Source: Thermomucor indicae-seudaticae (Eukaryota > Mucoromycota > Mucoromycetes > Mucorales > Lichtheimiaceae). From it: a stretch of 28,152 nt of DNA. The stretch spans positions 1-28,152 of the forward strand of contig JSYX01000466.1 in NCBI GenBank assembly GCA_000787465.1. Direction: 5' to 3'. Below, in pieces: positions 10,832-22,153 of the stretch (positions within the stretch are counted from its first letter, which is position 1; the number at the start of each line of letters is the position of its first letter). Position numbers and translations under genes: made by a program. The notes under the pieces are model-generated. The model did not search any database. It saw only the letters and a program-made list of their open reading frames with translations, and was not told where the DNA came from.

Positions 10832-12789
10832 ATGACAACACATGACGTTCACCGCACCTTGGAGGAAAACTTGTTTGGCACAGCATTTCACCGACACAAC
10901 CCACTTCAAAGCGGCGCAACATTGCGGCAGGCCGCGCCTCCTCCTCCGCCTCCTCCTTTCAGGTCCATGACACCTTCAGAGATTGCTACTTTGCTTCCAG
11001 CGCGTAGTCGTCCCAATTCAGACATTTACCACCAAGGACTTGCTAGCGGCTCAGCCGAAGGTAAGAAAAGTAAAAAACGTTTCTTTTCGGTACCTAGCAA
11101 AACCACTAAGTACAGAATAACTTAGCGGAGGCAATCGATCGCTGGTTTGAAAATATTCAGCGTTATGAACAAATGCTTGAAGAGGTGGCGGCTGCCAGTC
11201 TGGATCAAGAGTTTAAAGATGAACTTGACCATGTGAATGAATGGTTTCGGTGTCGATCGGATGCCGAAAGGACAGCGGCGCTTTACAGTGTTGTTCAGAA
11301 TGCTTCTCAGATACAGATACGATTCCTAATCACTGTGCTTCAGCAGCTGGCCAACCAAGATCCATTGGATGAGCTGCTATCACCTGCTGGCCAGGACAAA
11401 GGTAAAGGAAAAAAAGAAAAAGAAAAGCGTCTCTTTAGATTAGATAGAGTTAATACAATTGAACAGCGACTCGCAATCCTCCACCGGTGACAGTAGCGGG
11501 ATCTGTTGTTTCCACCGAGTCTCAGTATGAACTGCGGAAAAGACACATGTATCCACCCAGCCGACGGGCCACACGGTCGAATTTGTACAACCGTATTAGT
11601 TCCACCCTCAGCGAGCCCGACGACCTCAGACGACGCAGTAACACGATCATGTCACGTCCACTCAACCTAGCACATCAACAGGGTCTGCTTTATCAAAAGG
11701 CACTCGAGCTGAGGGCCCAAGTCCAAGCAGCCAATACCACACGTACTGCATCATCCACAACAACACCAACAAGCAACACCACCACTACTACAACTACTTC
11801 ACCCTCCACTGCCTCCTCCACGGTTGGATATCCACCACGTTTAAAACCGTCATGTTCAACCTCAGCAGAATCAACAACCACATCATCTCTGTTTGGAACA
11901 ACAACCGACTGGCCTTTCCCGCTTGTACGAGGTCATCATACCACTGAAAAACCGCTCCTGGGAAGGATCGGGGACCGAGGTGACGATAATTGGTCGTCAT
12001 TTTCCTCGAAAAAGTCGTCGTCTTCTTGGGCACGCAGCACGACCATCAAGGAAGAAGAGCATGAGGGACATGATGCAATCAGCAAAAGTCTATTAGCTTT
12101 GGAGCAGGCTCGGGCAAAACTTAGCCAAGAAAAAAAGAAGGTCATCAACACCACCCCTGAACGTCTTCCTCCTCCTCCTACCATCGTCACCACCACCACC
12201 ATAACAACACCTCCTCCTCCTCAACCACCATCACCACCTGCTAAAGAACAACAACAACAACAACAACAGTATCTGACTCCTTATGACCAACAAGAAGCTA
12301 CAGATTATTTCAGTGATCAAAGCGATGCCTCTAACCAACAAACCAACAAAGATGAACAACAACAGCAAAAGTTGACTGGAGCTGCCAGACGACGCAAACG
12401 GTCTTCAGCTGCGCGAGCACTCAAAGACAAGTTGGCAGCAGAGAGAGTGGACTTTGAACTCATGAAAGGTAATCACATTTCTTCTTGTTCGAAGAGAGAG
12501 AGAAAGAACTGACTCGGTGGGATTAGACGTACAAAGTTGGCTACGAAGCTTGAGGCTACACAAGTATGGTCACGCATTTGAGGGAATGCAGTGGCAACAA
12601 GTGGTGCGTATGACAGATGAAGATATGCTCAAGGCCGGAGTCAGCACCGTCGGTGCCCGACGAAAACTCCTTAAAGTATTCGAGAACGTGATGCGGTATT
12701 GCGAAGAAAACGTGAGTTGAAATCCCCGATGCCACTGAAAAAGCGTGAACACTAAACGCCTTTTCTTCATTTAGGGTGTTCAATACTGA
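10832..12789 (+). CDS. VTS1: Vts1/Smaug-type SAM-domain RNA-binding protein
   Basis: Predicted 568 aa from five exons: 10832-11060, 11126-11401, 11467-12468, 12527-12711, 12775-12789; the last exon encodes only GVQY and the stop. A proline-rich leader precedes the conserved N-terminal Vts1 region (about 77-168; WFENIQRYEQMLEEVAAASL, then DAERTAALYSVV and QIRFLITVLQQL). A long low-complexity middle with Thr, Ser, Pro and Gln runs follows, then a C-terminal SAM domain (about 503-565; SWLRSLRLHKYGHAFEGM). In yeast, Vts1 binds stem-loops of Smaug-recognition type through the SAM domain and recruits the Ccr4-Not deadenylase, leading to mRNA decay. The domain order matches fungal Vts1. The ATG at 10832 follows a pyrimidine-rich leader. 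Confidence 0.88.
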
Positions 12790-12925
12790 TGCGCGCATTT
12801 AGTTTCTTTCGTTTTATATCCTTTGGTTATGATTGTAAAAAAAAGAAAAAGGATGGTCAAAAGATATGCCGAGTTGTATATAATGTGTGTGAGTGAGTGA
12901 GTGCGTGTTTATGGAGGAGATGATA

Positions 12926-13776
12926 TTAAGGCCACTTGAGGATCTCGGGAATGATTTCTTCATCCCAGCCATCACAAGTCTCTTTCTGGTCTGGACGCGT
13001 GCAGAGTTCCTTGACATGGACTGCAGCCCAGATGTCCAGAGAGCGGACAGCGTTGCTGACCAGGTTGTTGATCAAGTTTGTCACACTTGGGTCGTCTAGC
13101 ATGGATCCAGCGCCGTACTCAGACATGACGGCCTGCGTGGATTGTTTCACGGTCTGGACGACGTTTCGTACAAGGAATCCATTATCAAAGGTGGCGTAGC
13201 TTTCAAGTTGAGATCGAATACGACCAATAATACGTTGCTTGATCTTTTTTTTCATTAGTTTTGTCGCGGATAGCTCGGAAAGAGAAAAGATATGCTTACC
13301 ATTGGCAAAAAGTGGCAAATCGAAGGAGGATTTCCACAGATATAATCCATCTTTTCACATTCTTCTCTGGTCCAAGACTCGCCGGGTGGAGGCATATTAC
13401 GAGTCAGCCGTCTGGGATGGTTACAGTCGCCCTTGAACGGATCCGCTTCTGAAAACATGACCGCAAAGATACCGTCCTGGAGCGGTTTACCCGTTGCCTG
13501 GTCAACAAACAGTTTCAACGTCTCGCTCAGGTCGCCAAGCACACTCGCGGTCAGGGCATCCTCAGGCACAAACGCAGACAGATGTTGGGGAACCGTCACA
13601 TTGAACAATGTCGATGAGAACGTGTCCTGTAACCCGTCAACTGCTAATTGAACCACAGGCGTGTAGAACTCGGCAAAGGCATGAGCGACCCCTTTGCGAC
13701 ATTGCGGTTCGCATCCAAAGACGACCGATATCAAACTACAAAGTAGCAATGAAACAAGTGTGCCTCTGAAAATCAT
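12926..13776 (-). CDS. Secreted cysteine-rich protein of unknown function
   Basis: Predicted 264 aa from two exons (13776-13300 and 13243-12926; intron 56 nt, GT-AG, phase 0). The ATG at 13776 is chosen because it starts a clear signal peptide, MIFRGTLVSLLLC followed by a hydrophobic core to about residue 21; an upstream in-frame ATG at 13893 would bury it. The predicted mature protein begins CEPQC and has eight cysteines (two N-terminal, four in the middle including EEC, YIC and SIC, two near the end in ELC and ETC), which suits disulfide bonds. One NVT glycosylation sequon is present, with no membrane anchor. The region between the cysteine groups looks helical. I do not recognise the family by name. 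The stop lies 136 bp from the convergent Vts1 stop. Confidence 0.72.
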
Positions 13777-14900
13777 GGGCGGATGAGAGCAAGGAAGAAG
13801 GGCTGCTGTGAAGCTTTCTTTCTTTCTAACCTCTTTACCATTGGGCTCAGCCCGGCTATCCTTATTTAGAGCTTTTTGTCCAGATACGGACAAAAAAGCT
13901 TTTCAGGTTACACCTTAATGGAGTCCCGAAAATAACCAGCCGAGCCGCCGACCCTGAGTCTATATAAGCCTTGCTAAGTGACTATAGCATTGCCGCGCTA
14001 GAAAATGGCATATGTCTGGCAAGCAAACCATTTAAATTGTCAAGATTCAGGCATGGGAAACCTAACAGAGCCAATAGGGTGGATATTTTTGTATAAGCTG
14101 TTGGCATTGAATAGACAAGCATTCAGTAAGTGAACTTGTACGTCAACGTGGCTTTGTGTAGAACCATCAACAAGAACAAAGGTGTGAAAGTTAGAAGAAG
14201 AAAAAAGTAGCATCTCTGCCTTTGTGTCGACTTGAATATTACAGATTGAGCTGTCAAATTGCCAACCACTAAGTAGACCAATAGTGCCTAATATCCAAAT
14301 AGATCAATTCCTCCAAGTAGAGTAGAATAAAAAAGAAAACATCTACTTTATGTTTTGAATTTGATGTTGGATTTGTTGTAGCCGATACCAAGTTTCGTCT
14401 CAGCATGAGCTTTTATGCGGTGTACGACTCAAGAGCATACTTCAAAGCATACTTTTACCAGGTTTACAATATCCAAAACTTTGAAAGTCAAGTTTCCCGT
14501 TACCGGCTTAAATAAACAAGAGCGCATTATTCGCTAACTTTATTAAAAGGACAATTACTGACTGTTGCACCGTCTTTTGTTATTTGATCCCGGCGGGCGA
14601 CCGCGTGGCTTTAGCAGTCCATCTTGGCACCCGTAACCTTTGTGCTTGAGGCGGACGCAGCATGGGACTTCCTACAATTGATGCAGGCCTGTCCATGTCG
14701 TCGCTGGGAGGTCGACAAGATCAACAAAGGCGGATCAATTGTCCGTGGCTGCTCGTGTGGCTGCATAGTAGACGAAGTCAGAATGCCATGCTGTGGCCAT
14801 CTCTGCCTTTTATATGAGGATGAATTGTGATTATGTGTTACTCGGATTCACTCACATTTTTTTTACCAAGGGCATAAGTTCATTCCAGCAAGAAATGTCA

Positions 14901-14980
14901 GTGCCCGAGGTGACAACTGTCCTTGCGCTTTCGCAATGTCCGTGCCCCAGGGTGACATCGTGCCTCCGCTTTTGCACAGT
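14901..14980. repeat. Two imperfect direct repeats of about 40 bp
   Basis: Copy 1 begins GTGCCCGAGGTGACA at 14901 and copy 2 begins GTGCCCCAGGGTGACA at 14942. Both continue with a similar CGCTTT/CTTTTGCA segment. An inverted piece (GTCACC ... GTGCCCC) lies shortly downstream near 15013-15030. Confidence 0.5.
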
Positions 14981-15129
14981 GTTGATCAGAGACTTTAATA
15001 CAGCCTTCGACCGTCACCTTCCGTGCCCCCATCCTCGAGACGAATCCAATACCAGGGAATGCCCAAATGCGTACAGTCGCCGCGCGCTAAGCCGATCGCC
15101 AAAAGGTGTTCGTTATAGCGAATTCATAT

Positions 15130-15163
15130 CCCGGCACAATTTTCGCAAAATTAATTTGCCGGG
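15130..15163. repeat. Inverted repeat with nested AATTTT/AAAATT arms
   Basis: CCCGGCA at 15130-15136 pairs with TGCCGGG at 15157-15163. Inside it, AATTTT and AAAATT pair around a CGC centre. The imperfect palindrome spans 34 bp. It could be a transposon end, a protein-binding site or chance. Confidence 0.5.
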
Positions 15164-15796
15164 CATTATGCAGCACAAATGGCATGCTTTGATATGCTGA
15201 TAATCCTTTTGAGTCGACAAGAATCCAATATGTTCGTTATATGTATTACCATTGATGAAGATAGATCATGATATGGCTGAACATTACAAATAAACCCTTT
15301 CACATCCATTAGTCAATCTGCCCGTGAGATCGTTGCAGTTAGAGCTCATCAGGCAACCGTGTGAATAGGTTTGCATACCCGGGTCACGCTTTTTACTTCT
15401 GTATTTAACATGTCACGTCTTGTTATGTCTCGAGAAAGTACTGTCGCAGCGAGCGCACATCTCAGACCGGTGATTCCGTTAAGAAATAGACTTTGTCTGC
15501 GCTATTCCTATTGACGCTCGACACAACGATTTTCGGCTCACAAGTGATCGAACATCGTTACCCATGTATCTTTCTGCTAACAATCTCCGTTAGCGCGAAA
15601 AGTGGTCATTATACCGAGAATATTGGTTTAGCACGCGGCGACTGTGCATTGTGCGGACTTGTTGAACCAGGATTCAGGAACGACGCGCAATGCGCACGGC
15701 CTCTCCGCCCAAACTTCTCATCAATTATGGGCTTTTCGTATTACATAATCTGTGAAATCATCATTAGAATAACGGGATCACATTAGAAACAGTAAA

Positions 15797-15868
15797 GAAT
15801 CTCGGCGAAGGTGCAGGAAAATTTTCATGTGGAATTTTCGGGCTTAAAGACAAGGGTATATATAAAAA
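15797..15868 (+). promoter_or_regulatory. Heat-shock promoter: HSE-like GAA/TTC array and TATA box
   Basis: Alternating GAA and TTC units occur at about 15797-15839, including a perfect GAA-TT-TTC at 15832-15839 and an imperfect GAAAATTTTC just before it, as expected for a heat-shock-factor site. A strong TATA element, TATATATAAAAA, lies at 15857-15868, 46 bp before the HSP20 ATG. Confidence 0.65.
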
Positions 15869-15914
15869 TCCAGAGCTTCTTTCACTGCACGAGGCTCCAA
15901 ACTTTAATCCAACA

Positions 15915-16334
15915 ATGTCGATTATTAACTGGAACTCACCAATCGAACGTCGCATGAACCAGATACTTCGCCACTTTTGGAACGACTCCTCTTCTTCCTC
16001 GAGCATCCTCAGCCCTGCGGTCGATATCTACGAAACCGACAAGGCATGGACGATTCATGCTGAGCTGCCCGGTGTCAGAAAGGAAGATATCAAGATTGAC
16101 TTGTCGGGTGACATGATTACCATCTCTGGCGAATCCAAGTCTTCGCAAGAATACGCCAAGGACCAGGCTCGGTACCAAGAACGCCGCGAAGGTGTCTTTT
16201 CGCGCTCTCTCTCCTTACCCGACAACGTTGACCGTGACAAGATTCAAGCCAAGTATGAGAACGGTGTGCTTACAGTCGAGATGCCAAAGACCAAGGACGC
16301 TACCAAACCAGCACGCAAGATTACCGTTCAGTAA
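15915..16334 (+). CDS. Small heat-shock protein, HSP20 / alpha-crystallin family
   Basis: Intronless, 139 aa, typical of fungal Hsp16-20 proteins. A short N-terminal arm (MSIINWNSPIERRM) precedes the alpha-crystallin domain from PAVDIYETDKAW. Key positions are ELPGV, ITISGES and the domain-ending ENGVLTVEMPK. The tail ends in ITVQ, containing an I-x-V motif of the type that docks neighbouring subunits in oligomers. It is an ATP-independent holdase chaperone that keeps unfolding proteins soluble. The HSE-like sites and TATA box upstream indicate heat-shock induction, and the absence of introns fits genes that must be expressed while splicing is impaired. An AATAAA lies near 16382. Confidence 0.95.
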   Translation: MSIINWNSPIERRMNQILRHFWNDSSSSSSILSPAVDIYETDKAWTIHAELPGVRKEDIKIDLSGDMITISGESKSSQEYAKDQARYQERREGVFSRSLSLPDNVDRDKIQAKYENGVLTVEMPKTKDATKPARKITVQ

Positions 16335-16537
16335 AGGAGACCCTTACTGGTTACCCCGCATGTAGTGAACAATTCGCTGCAATAAAGGACTCTTTCTTCT
16401 TTGCAATAATAACGATAATTCTTTACTATATTACATGGTAAATATAATGGTGGAATATGTACTTTCAAAAAGAAAAGGGAAAACAAAAAGTATGATACAA
16501 AAGAAGCGGATCAAGGTAGAAAAATCCATGGGAATAG

Positions 16538-18235
16538 TTAAGCGTATCGTTTGCCAATCAAGTGCCAGATCATCTTGTTCTGGATTCTAATAAGAGCACA
16601 ACCCAAGAAACCAAATCCAAGAGTGATGCAGCCCAAACAAAGGAAGGCTTGTTCGAACCGGCCATTGAACTGGCGGAACATCAGGTTAAAGACGAGGCCA
16701 CCAAAGTTGCCTAAGAGAAATAAAAATCAGTCTTCCGTTGGTATTGAGTTCATTTGGGCATTACCTCCTGCGCCTACAATGCCCATGACTTTGCCGTTAT
16801 TGGCAGGATCAATAAAAGGGACAATGCCAAAAGTCGCGCCACAGACGGCCTGGACAAAGAAACTGAAAAAGACCATGATGATAATGGCCGTGGTCATGGA
16901 CGTCAGACCAAAGCTGAACCCAATCAGGAACGCGCCTTCGAGCGTCATCAGGACAAGTTGAGCCAGGATACGGCCGGGCAGATGGAACCGGCGAGCCCAG
17001 AAATCAGAGAACAGACCGCCACTTAGACGAGAGCAGATGTTGAGCAGGCCAAAGATCGATCCAATGTACGACGCCGTGGACGGGTCCAGGTTGAACTTGT
17101 TCTTGAACACCTGACCAATCACATTGTCAATCGCGAGCTCCGTGCCAAACGAGCACGCATAAAAGCAAATCATAATCAGGACAGCTGGTTTCGTGAGCAC
17201 CTTGAAGTTGACCAACGAGTCCATGAAGGATTCCGTCTTGCGGACATCCGAGATGGTATCTACTTCTTCTTCTTCTTTGACCACTTCTTTGCTGTCGGTG
17301 ATGATGATGCCCTTTTCCATCTTCTGCTCGACGGAAGAGGAGGATTCGTTCATAATCACGGTCGTCTGGCCATCTTGCAGTTCGCGACGACGCAGCGTGA
17401 GCCAGTCACCGTGCGGCGTGTCGGTCGCAAAGATCAGGCTCATGCAGGCCACCAGGATACAGATACCAGCCGGAATAACAAACACGACGCGCCAAGCAAT
17501 CGCGGTCGAGACGTGGGTTCGGATACCGTTAAAGATGGCGGGCATCAGCAGGTACGTGATGCCAGCACCCATATTGCCCCATCCACCGGAAATGGCGTTG
17601 GCTGTACCGACAATCGAAGGTGCAAACATTTGTGTGGCCCAGAATTGGCATGGAACAAAGGTAGCGCCCAGAATACCAATCACACATCTATGTCAAAAGT
17701 CAAGACAAAAGAAGAGAGAAAGACAAACATTGTTGTCTTACCGGAGGATAATCAAGCCAGCACCATTCTTCAAGAGACCGGTCAGGCCACAAGGAATAGC
17801 GCCTGAAATCAACAAGATGGCCATCACGCGTCGAGGACCAAAACGTTCACAGAGAGGACCCACTACCAGACGTGTCACTACGTAGACAAAGAAAGAATTT
17901 AGCTGCATCGGTTATAATGAAGGGGAAGAAGGACTTACAGACAGTGACAGAGACAGCAGCCATATTGGAGTCATAAACTTGAACGGATGAAATACCAAGA
18001 TCTTGGGCAATGTAATCCACAAGAGGAGGAATGGCGTACCACGACATGAAGGCAACCATAAACGAAAGCCATGCCTGATCAGGTAATGGCTATTGATCAA
18101 TAGAGAGATCTTTGGGACAGTGGGACAACTTACAAAGTGCAGAGCCCTCATGTGGGGAAACTGAAGACTATGGAGTCGAAAGTTGGTGGCCTTGCCGTGT
18201 TGATCGACAAGCAACTGTTTGGCGAAAAACTTCAT
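16538..18235 (-). CDS. nrtA: High-affinity nitrate/nitrite transporter, NNP family (NrtA/CrnA type)
   Basis: Predicted 489 aa from five exons on the minus strand: 18235-18134, 18074-17939, 17877-17742, 17687-16765, 16710-16538; all introns are GT-AG and 54-61 nt. It is a major-facilitator proton symporter of the plasma membrane. Family marks are the N-terminal PHMRALHFAWLSFMVAFMSW leading into TM1, the first nitrate signature GGWGNMGAG (about 159-167), and the second, GAGGNFGGL, rebuilt across the last intron (about 430-438). A charged central loop (about 215-285, with KEEEEVD) between TM6 and TM7 is typical of fungal NrtA proteins. It diverges from nitrate reductase and supplies its substrate. 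The stop lies about 200 bp from the convergent HSP20 stop. Confidence 0.93.
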
Positions 18236-18757
18236 CTGATTTTTAAAGATCAAGACAGAAGATGTCAATTGATCAGGAAAGAATAAGAGATGCAGGTTTC
18301 TTTTTATTAGGGTTTATTATCTATTGATAAGCGAATGGAACCAAATCAAAAGGATCAACGCATGTGTATGTGTACGCCTTGTTATAGAACAACCAGAATT
18401 CCAAGCTCCAGGATGTGCTTGTTTCTAGATAATGATACTAAAGAGAAGGAACTTATCAGTGATCCGATAGCTGGTTCAATGCGCAGGTTTATCATTGTGA
18501 CATAGCCATACCTAATCGGTCGCAGTTACCCAGTCCTGCGGTTTCTTTCGAACATCCGCCCGCCCTTATCTTGCAGAACTCAGATGCCCATTATCTCTCG
18601 GATTTGTTTGTTATCTCGACAACGAATCGGATACAGAACTGGTTAGACTTGCATGACGTTTTACAAGCGAATCTCATCTCTCGGCTGACATTATTTTTAA
18701 AGCGTCGTTTTGGCGGGACTCATTAGATTTCTTTCACTTTGTATTTGTAGAACAAAG
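18236..18757. promoter_or_regulatory. Divergent nitrate promoter with at least nine GATA sites
   Basis: HGATAR sites, the core of AreA/NIT2-type sites, occur on either strand at 18317, 18325, 18427, 18452, 18465, 18489, 18565, 18591 and 18611. The pair at 18317-18331 is arranged head to head. With equal base frequencies about 1.5 would be expected in 522 bp. The region serves the transporter to the left and nitrate reductase to the right. I did not find a clear NirA/NIT4-type CTCCGHGG site. Confidence 0.7.
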
Positions 18758-21651
18758 ATGCCTGTAGCAGACTTAGTGGAAAAGAAGGTCAATATAGTCA
18801 AAGGGATTCCGTTGACCAGCTCCCTTGAACCTGTCAGCACAATCGACCTTCGCGATGCAGGTACACCAGACCAATTTGTCTTCAGAGATCCTTCCATGAT
18901 TCGACTCACCGGTAAACATCCATTCAATGCCGGTACGTTTGACCGTTTACAAAGAAGAATGAAAGACATAATTGATGATGTATATCACATCAGAGCCTCC
19001 ATTGAAAGCGTTGGAAGAGTCTGGCTATGTAACGCCCAACCAACTTCATTTTGTTCGAAACCATGGTCCTGTACCGCAAATATCTTGGGATGAGCATCGT
19101 CTGGAAATCACTGGTCTCGTGAATAAACCTGTCACTCTTACGATGGACGACATCTTGTCCCTGCCTCCTACGACCTTACCTGTTACAATGGTCTGTGCCG
19201 GTAACCGCCGAAGAGAGCAAAACATTGTCAAGCAATCGATTGGTTTTGGATGGTAAAATTCCCAAATCTCGTGCCATTATTATTATTATGAAAGCTTACT
19301 CTCCCTTTTCTTTCCTATGCTAGGGGTGCATCTGGTAAAAAATAATCCGTGCCTAATCTTTAACCCGTTGTTGAATTGACAGCGGTCTAGGTGTCAGCAC
19401 TGCATGCTGGACAGGTGTACACTTGCGGGATGTCATTAACCATTTCGCTGGTGGTCTCAAGGATGGCGCCAACTTTATTTGCTTTCAAGGCTGCGACAAG
19501 ACGTCCAAGGTACACATTTCATGCTGCATCACACGGGGAAATAATACTCACCGAAAGCATAATATAGGGCGGTTATGGTACTTCGATCCAAGCACAACGA
19601 GCCATGTCCGACCAGTTTGACGTGATGCTCTGTTACAAGATGAACGGCGAACTTCTTCCACCGGACCACGGCTTTCCCTTACGTGTCCTAGTTCCTGGCT
19701 GCATTGGCGGTCGCAGCGTGAAATGGCTCACCCGCATTGAAGCCAGTGCCGAAGAATCCACCAACCCATTCCACTTTAACGACAACAAGGTGTTCCCACC
19801 TGTAGTCCAGTCAGCCGAACAAGCAACTGCCGAAGACTGGTGGAAGCGGCCCGAATACGCCATTTACGATCTCAACATTAACAGCGCCATTACCGTGCCT
19901 CAACATGGCGAACACATTATGCTTCAGAATTTGCAAGACACGTATGTGGTCCGTGGTTACGCGTACACCGGAGGCAACCGAAAGATCCACCGCGTTGAAG
20001 TTTCCCTGGACAGCGGCAAAACCTGGCTTATGGCCGACCTGAATCAACCACCTGCCGAGCAGCTGGCTCGCTTGTTTGGCGGTGAACTCAGGGGCCCAAG
20101 CTACTACCGAGAGTCGCGCAACTGGACGTGGGTACGCTGGAGCTTGGAGATCGATGTCGCCGACCTTGTGCGTGCGGATGAGATCGTCGTTCGTGCCTGG
20201 GACAATTCACAAAACACGCAGCCGGAGAATCTGACGTGGAACTTGATGGGCATGATGAACAACTGCTGGTTCCGCGTGAAGCTCACCTTGTTCCGTGAAC
20301 CCAACCTGTCTATCGTGTGTGAGCATCCAACCGTATCCGGTACTGAGCCCGGCGGCTGGATGGAACGTGTATACAAGAAGGAGTCTCAAGAAGAAGCAGC
20401 GGCAGCAGTACCCAACAAGACGTCGCTTCCGACTTACACAATGGCCCAAGTGGAAGCTCATCAATCCGAGACCGACTGTTGGATTGTGGTGCATGGCTTG
20501 GTTTACGACTGCACATCCTTCCTCAAAGACCACCCTGGTGGTGCCTCGAGTATTCTTCTAACAGCGGGTACGGACTGCACTGAAGAATTCGATGCCATTC
20601 ACTCGAGCAAGGCCCAAGACATGCTCCGTGATTACCTCGTTGGTCAAGTCGCTGGTTCCTCTGAAGCCACCTCTGAAATCTCCTCCTCAACTGGCGTCGA
20701 ATCACAAAAGAGCAGCGAAGCTTCCACGCTCATGTCAAGCATCCACGAAGAAGAAGAATTGCCACCTTTCTTGCACGTCAAGCAATGGAAAAAGGTCGTC
20801 TTGGAAAGCAAAATGTCTCTTTCACCCACCATCCGTCTTTTCCGCTTCATTTATGAACCCGCTGCTGCTCCGTTTGGTTTGCCTGTGGGCCAGCATGTCT
20901 ATCTCAAGCTGCCACAAGAACAGACGAGCTTACGCGACGGGCCGCCCAAACCTGTCATGCGTGCTTACACCCCAAGCCATTGCGAACCAGGCGCGGTCGA
21001 ATTCATTGTCAAGATCTATTACCCGGACAATGAGCAGCCTGGCGGCGTCTTTACGCAGCTTTTGGACAAGGTCCGTGTGGGTGAAACGGTGGATATCAAG
21101 GGCCCGCTGGGCGAATATGAGTATCTGGGCAATGGTTCCTACACCATCCAGTCTATTAGCAAGCGGGCCAAACACATTGGCATGATCGCGGGTGGTACGG
21201 GTATCACACCCATGTGGCAAGTGCTCGATGCGATGCGTCAAGATAACGAACCACCATTCGTGTCCCTGATCTATTGTGTCCGATTCCTTGATGATCTCGT
21301 GCTTGCCAAGGAAATTGAAAAGCTTCAAGACCTTGTAGGTCGCGACCGACTTCATATTAGGTAAGGGGGGCTTTATCGGTTCTTATTTTAAAAGATGACA
21401 CTAAATTCGATGGCCACAATAGATACATTGTCTCGAAGCCTCCGGCTCAAGGTTGGGAACATGGCCGTGGTCGGCTTTCCGAGTCTGAAGTCAGGGAACA
21501 TTTGTTTCCATTTGTCGATTCCGAAAACCAAGAAGACGACAAGATGGTGTTACTGTGTGGCTCCGATGGCATGATTGAACAATGTTGTAAACCTTTGATA
21601 TCCAAGATTTATGGCCAAGAATTTGCGTCCAAACATATCTTTGTCTTTTAG
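18758..21651 (+). CDS. niaD: Assimilatory nitrate reductase (Mo-cofactor, heme b5, FAD)
   Basis: Predicted 861 aa from six exons: 18758-18932, 18994-19252, 19324-19334, 19391-19509, 19568-21360, 21423-21651. It reduces nitrate to nitrite with NAD(P)H in the cytosol. Domains in order: molybdopterin domain with the Mo-ligand cysteine C126 in MVCAGNRRREQN; dimerisation domain (about 250-420); cytochrome b5 domain with heme ligands H510 (HPGG) and H533; FAD domain with RAYTPS (653-658); NAD(P)H domain with GGTGITP (730-736) and a C-terminal CGSDGM (831-836), where most relatives have CGPPPM. The third exon is only 11 nt; with it, the sequence reads WGASGVSTACWTGV, as the family requires, and without it the frame is lost. 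The product feeds nitrite reductase, whose gene follows in the same orientation. Confidence 0.95.
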
Positions 21652-22153
21652 TAGTACCATTCATTACCTCTTTTTTTGCGCATATCATTTTTTTCTTTCA
21701 TCAGCATGTCAATAAAAATGGCTCATCTTTTTTTCCCGCATGTAAAAGCGAGGATCATCGGTATCTTCCGTCTTCCATATGAGGATAACAAACAAATCAA
21801 ATAAACTGCGCTATCTGTGCCCTGACTGACTTTGATACGATAAGCATGTTTTGTTTGTTATCTATATATGGGTTTGCTTGATAACGGCCATGGTTTCACC
21901 AAGCGGTTGATAAGTGGCTTTCCAAAAAAGTTAACAAACAAGTCCGTTATCTCTCCATGTGGGGGCAGGGCATTATCAGAATAGACCTGGGGGGCGCAGG
22001 ATTGATCTACTATTAGCCGAGCGAAAGGATTGACGCACAATTGGATGAAACTGTCATCATTTTTAAAAGGTTATCTCTTTTTTTGTACACGGGCAATCTC
22101 TGAAGTCATCACTCTTTTTTCTTCTTCCTCTCCCAACTCTTTCTTAGTTAATC
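21652..22153. promoter_or_regulatory. Nitrate reductase 3' region and nitrite reductase promoter with GATA sites
   Basis: HGATAR sites occur at 21811, 21838, 21858, 21879, 21908, 21947, 21973 and 22071, eight in 502 bp. An AATAAA near 21710 probably ends the nitrate reductase transcript. A TTTTAAAAGG element near 22060 and a pyrimidine-rich tract to about 22146 precede the nitrite reductase ATG, so nitrite reductase probably has its own promoter. Confidence 0.65.

Larger units (their letters stand above)
13777..15914. other. Long intergenic region (2.1 kb) without a convincing gene
   Basis: It separates the divergent secreted-protein and HSP20 genes. Open frames near 14624-14830, 14793-15200 and 15493-15786 have poor starts and no recognisable motifs, so I do not call genes. 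The stretch 14600-15200 is richer in G+C than its surroundings and carries the direct and inverted repeats listed separately. It could be a decayed insertion. Confidence 0.45.

Noticed and set aside
14624..15200. Open frames reading cysteine-rich peptides (for example CPCRRW ... CSCGC and SQCPCPRVTSC) in the gene desert
   Set aside because: The first frame has only a TTG start, and the second is explained by the direct repeat; neither shows a domain, splice structure or signal peptide.
15493..15786. A 97-codon plus-strand frame ahead of HSP20
   Set aside because: No family motif and no ATG at its annotated start; it leads into the heat-shock promoter.
13777..15914. tRNA, rRNA or CRISPR-like arrays in the gaps
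   Set aside because: I looked for TTCGA-type T-arm sequences with paired stems and for regularly spaced repeats and found none that form a credible gene or array, here or elsewhere in the window.
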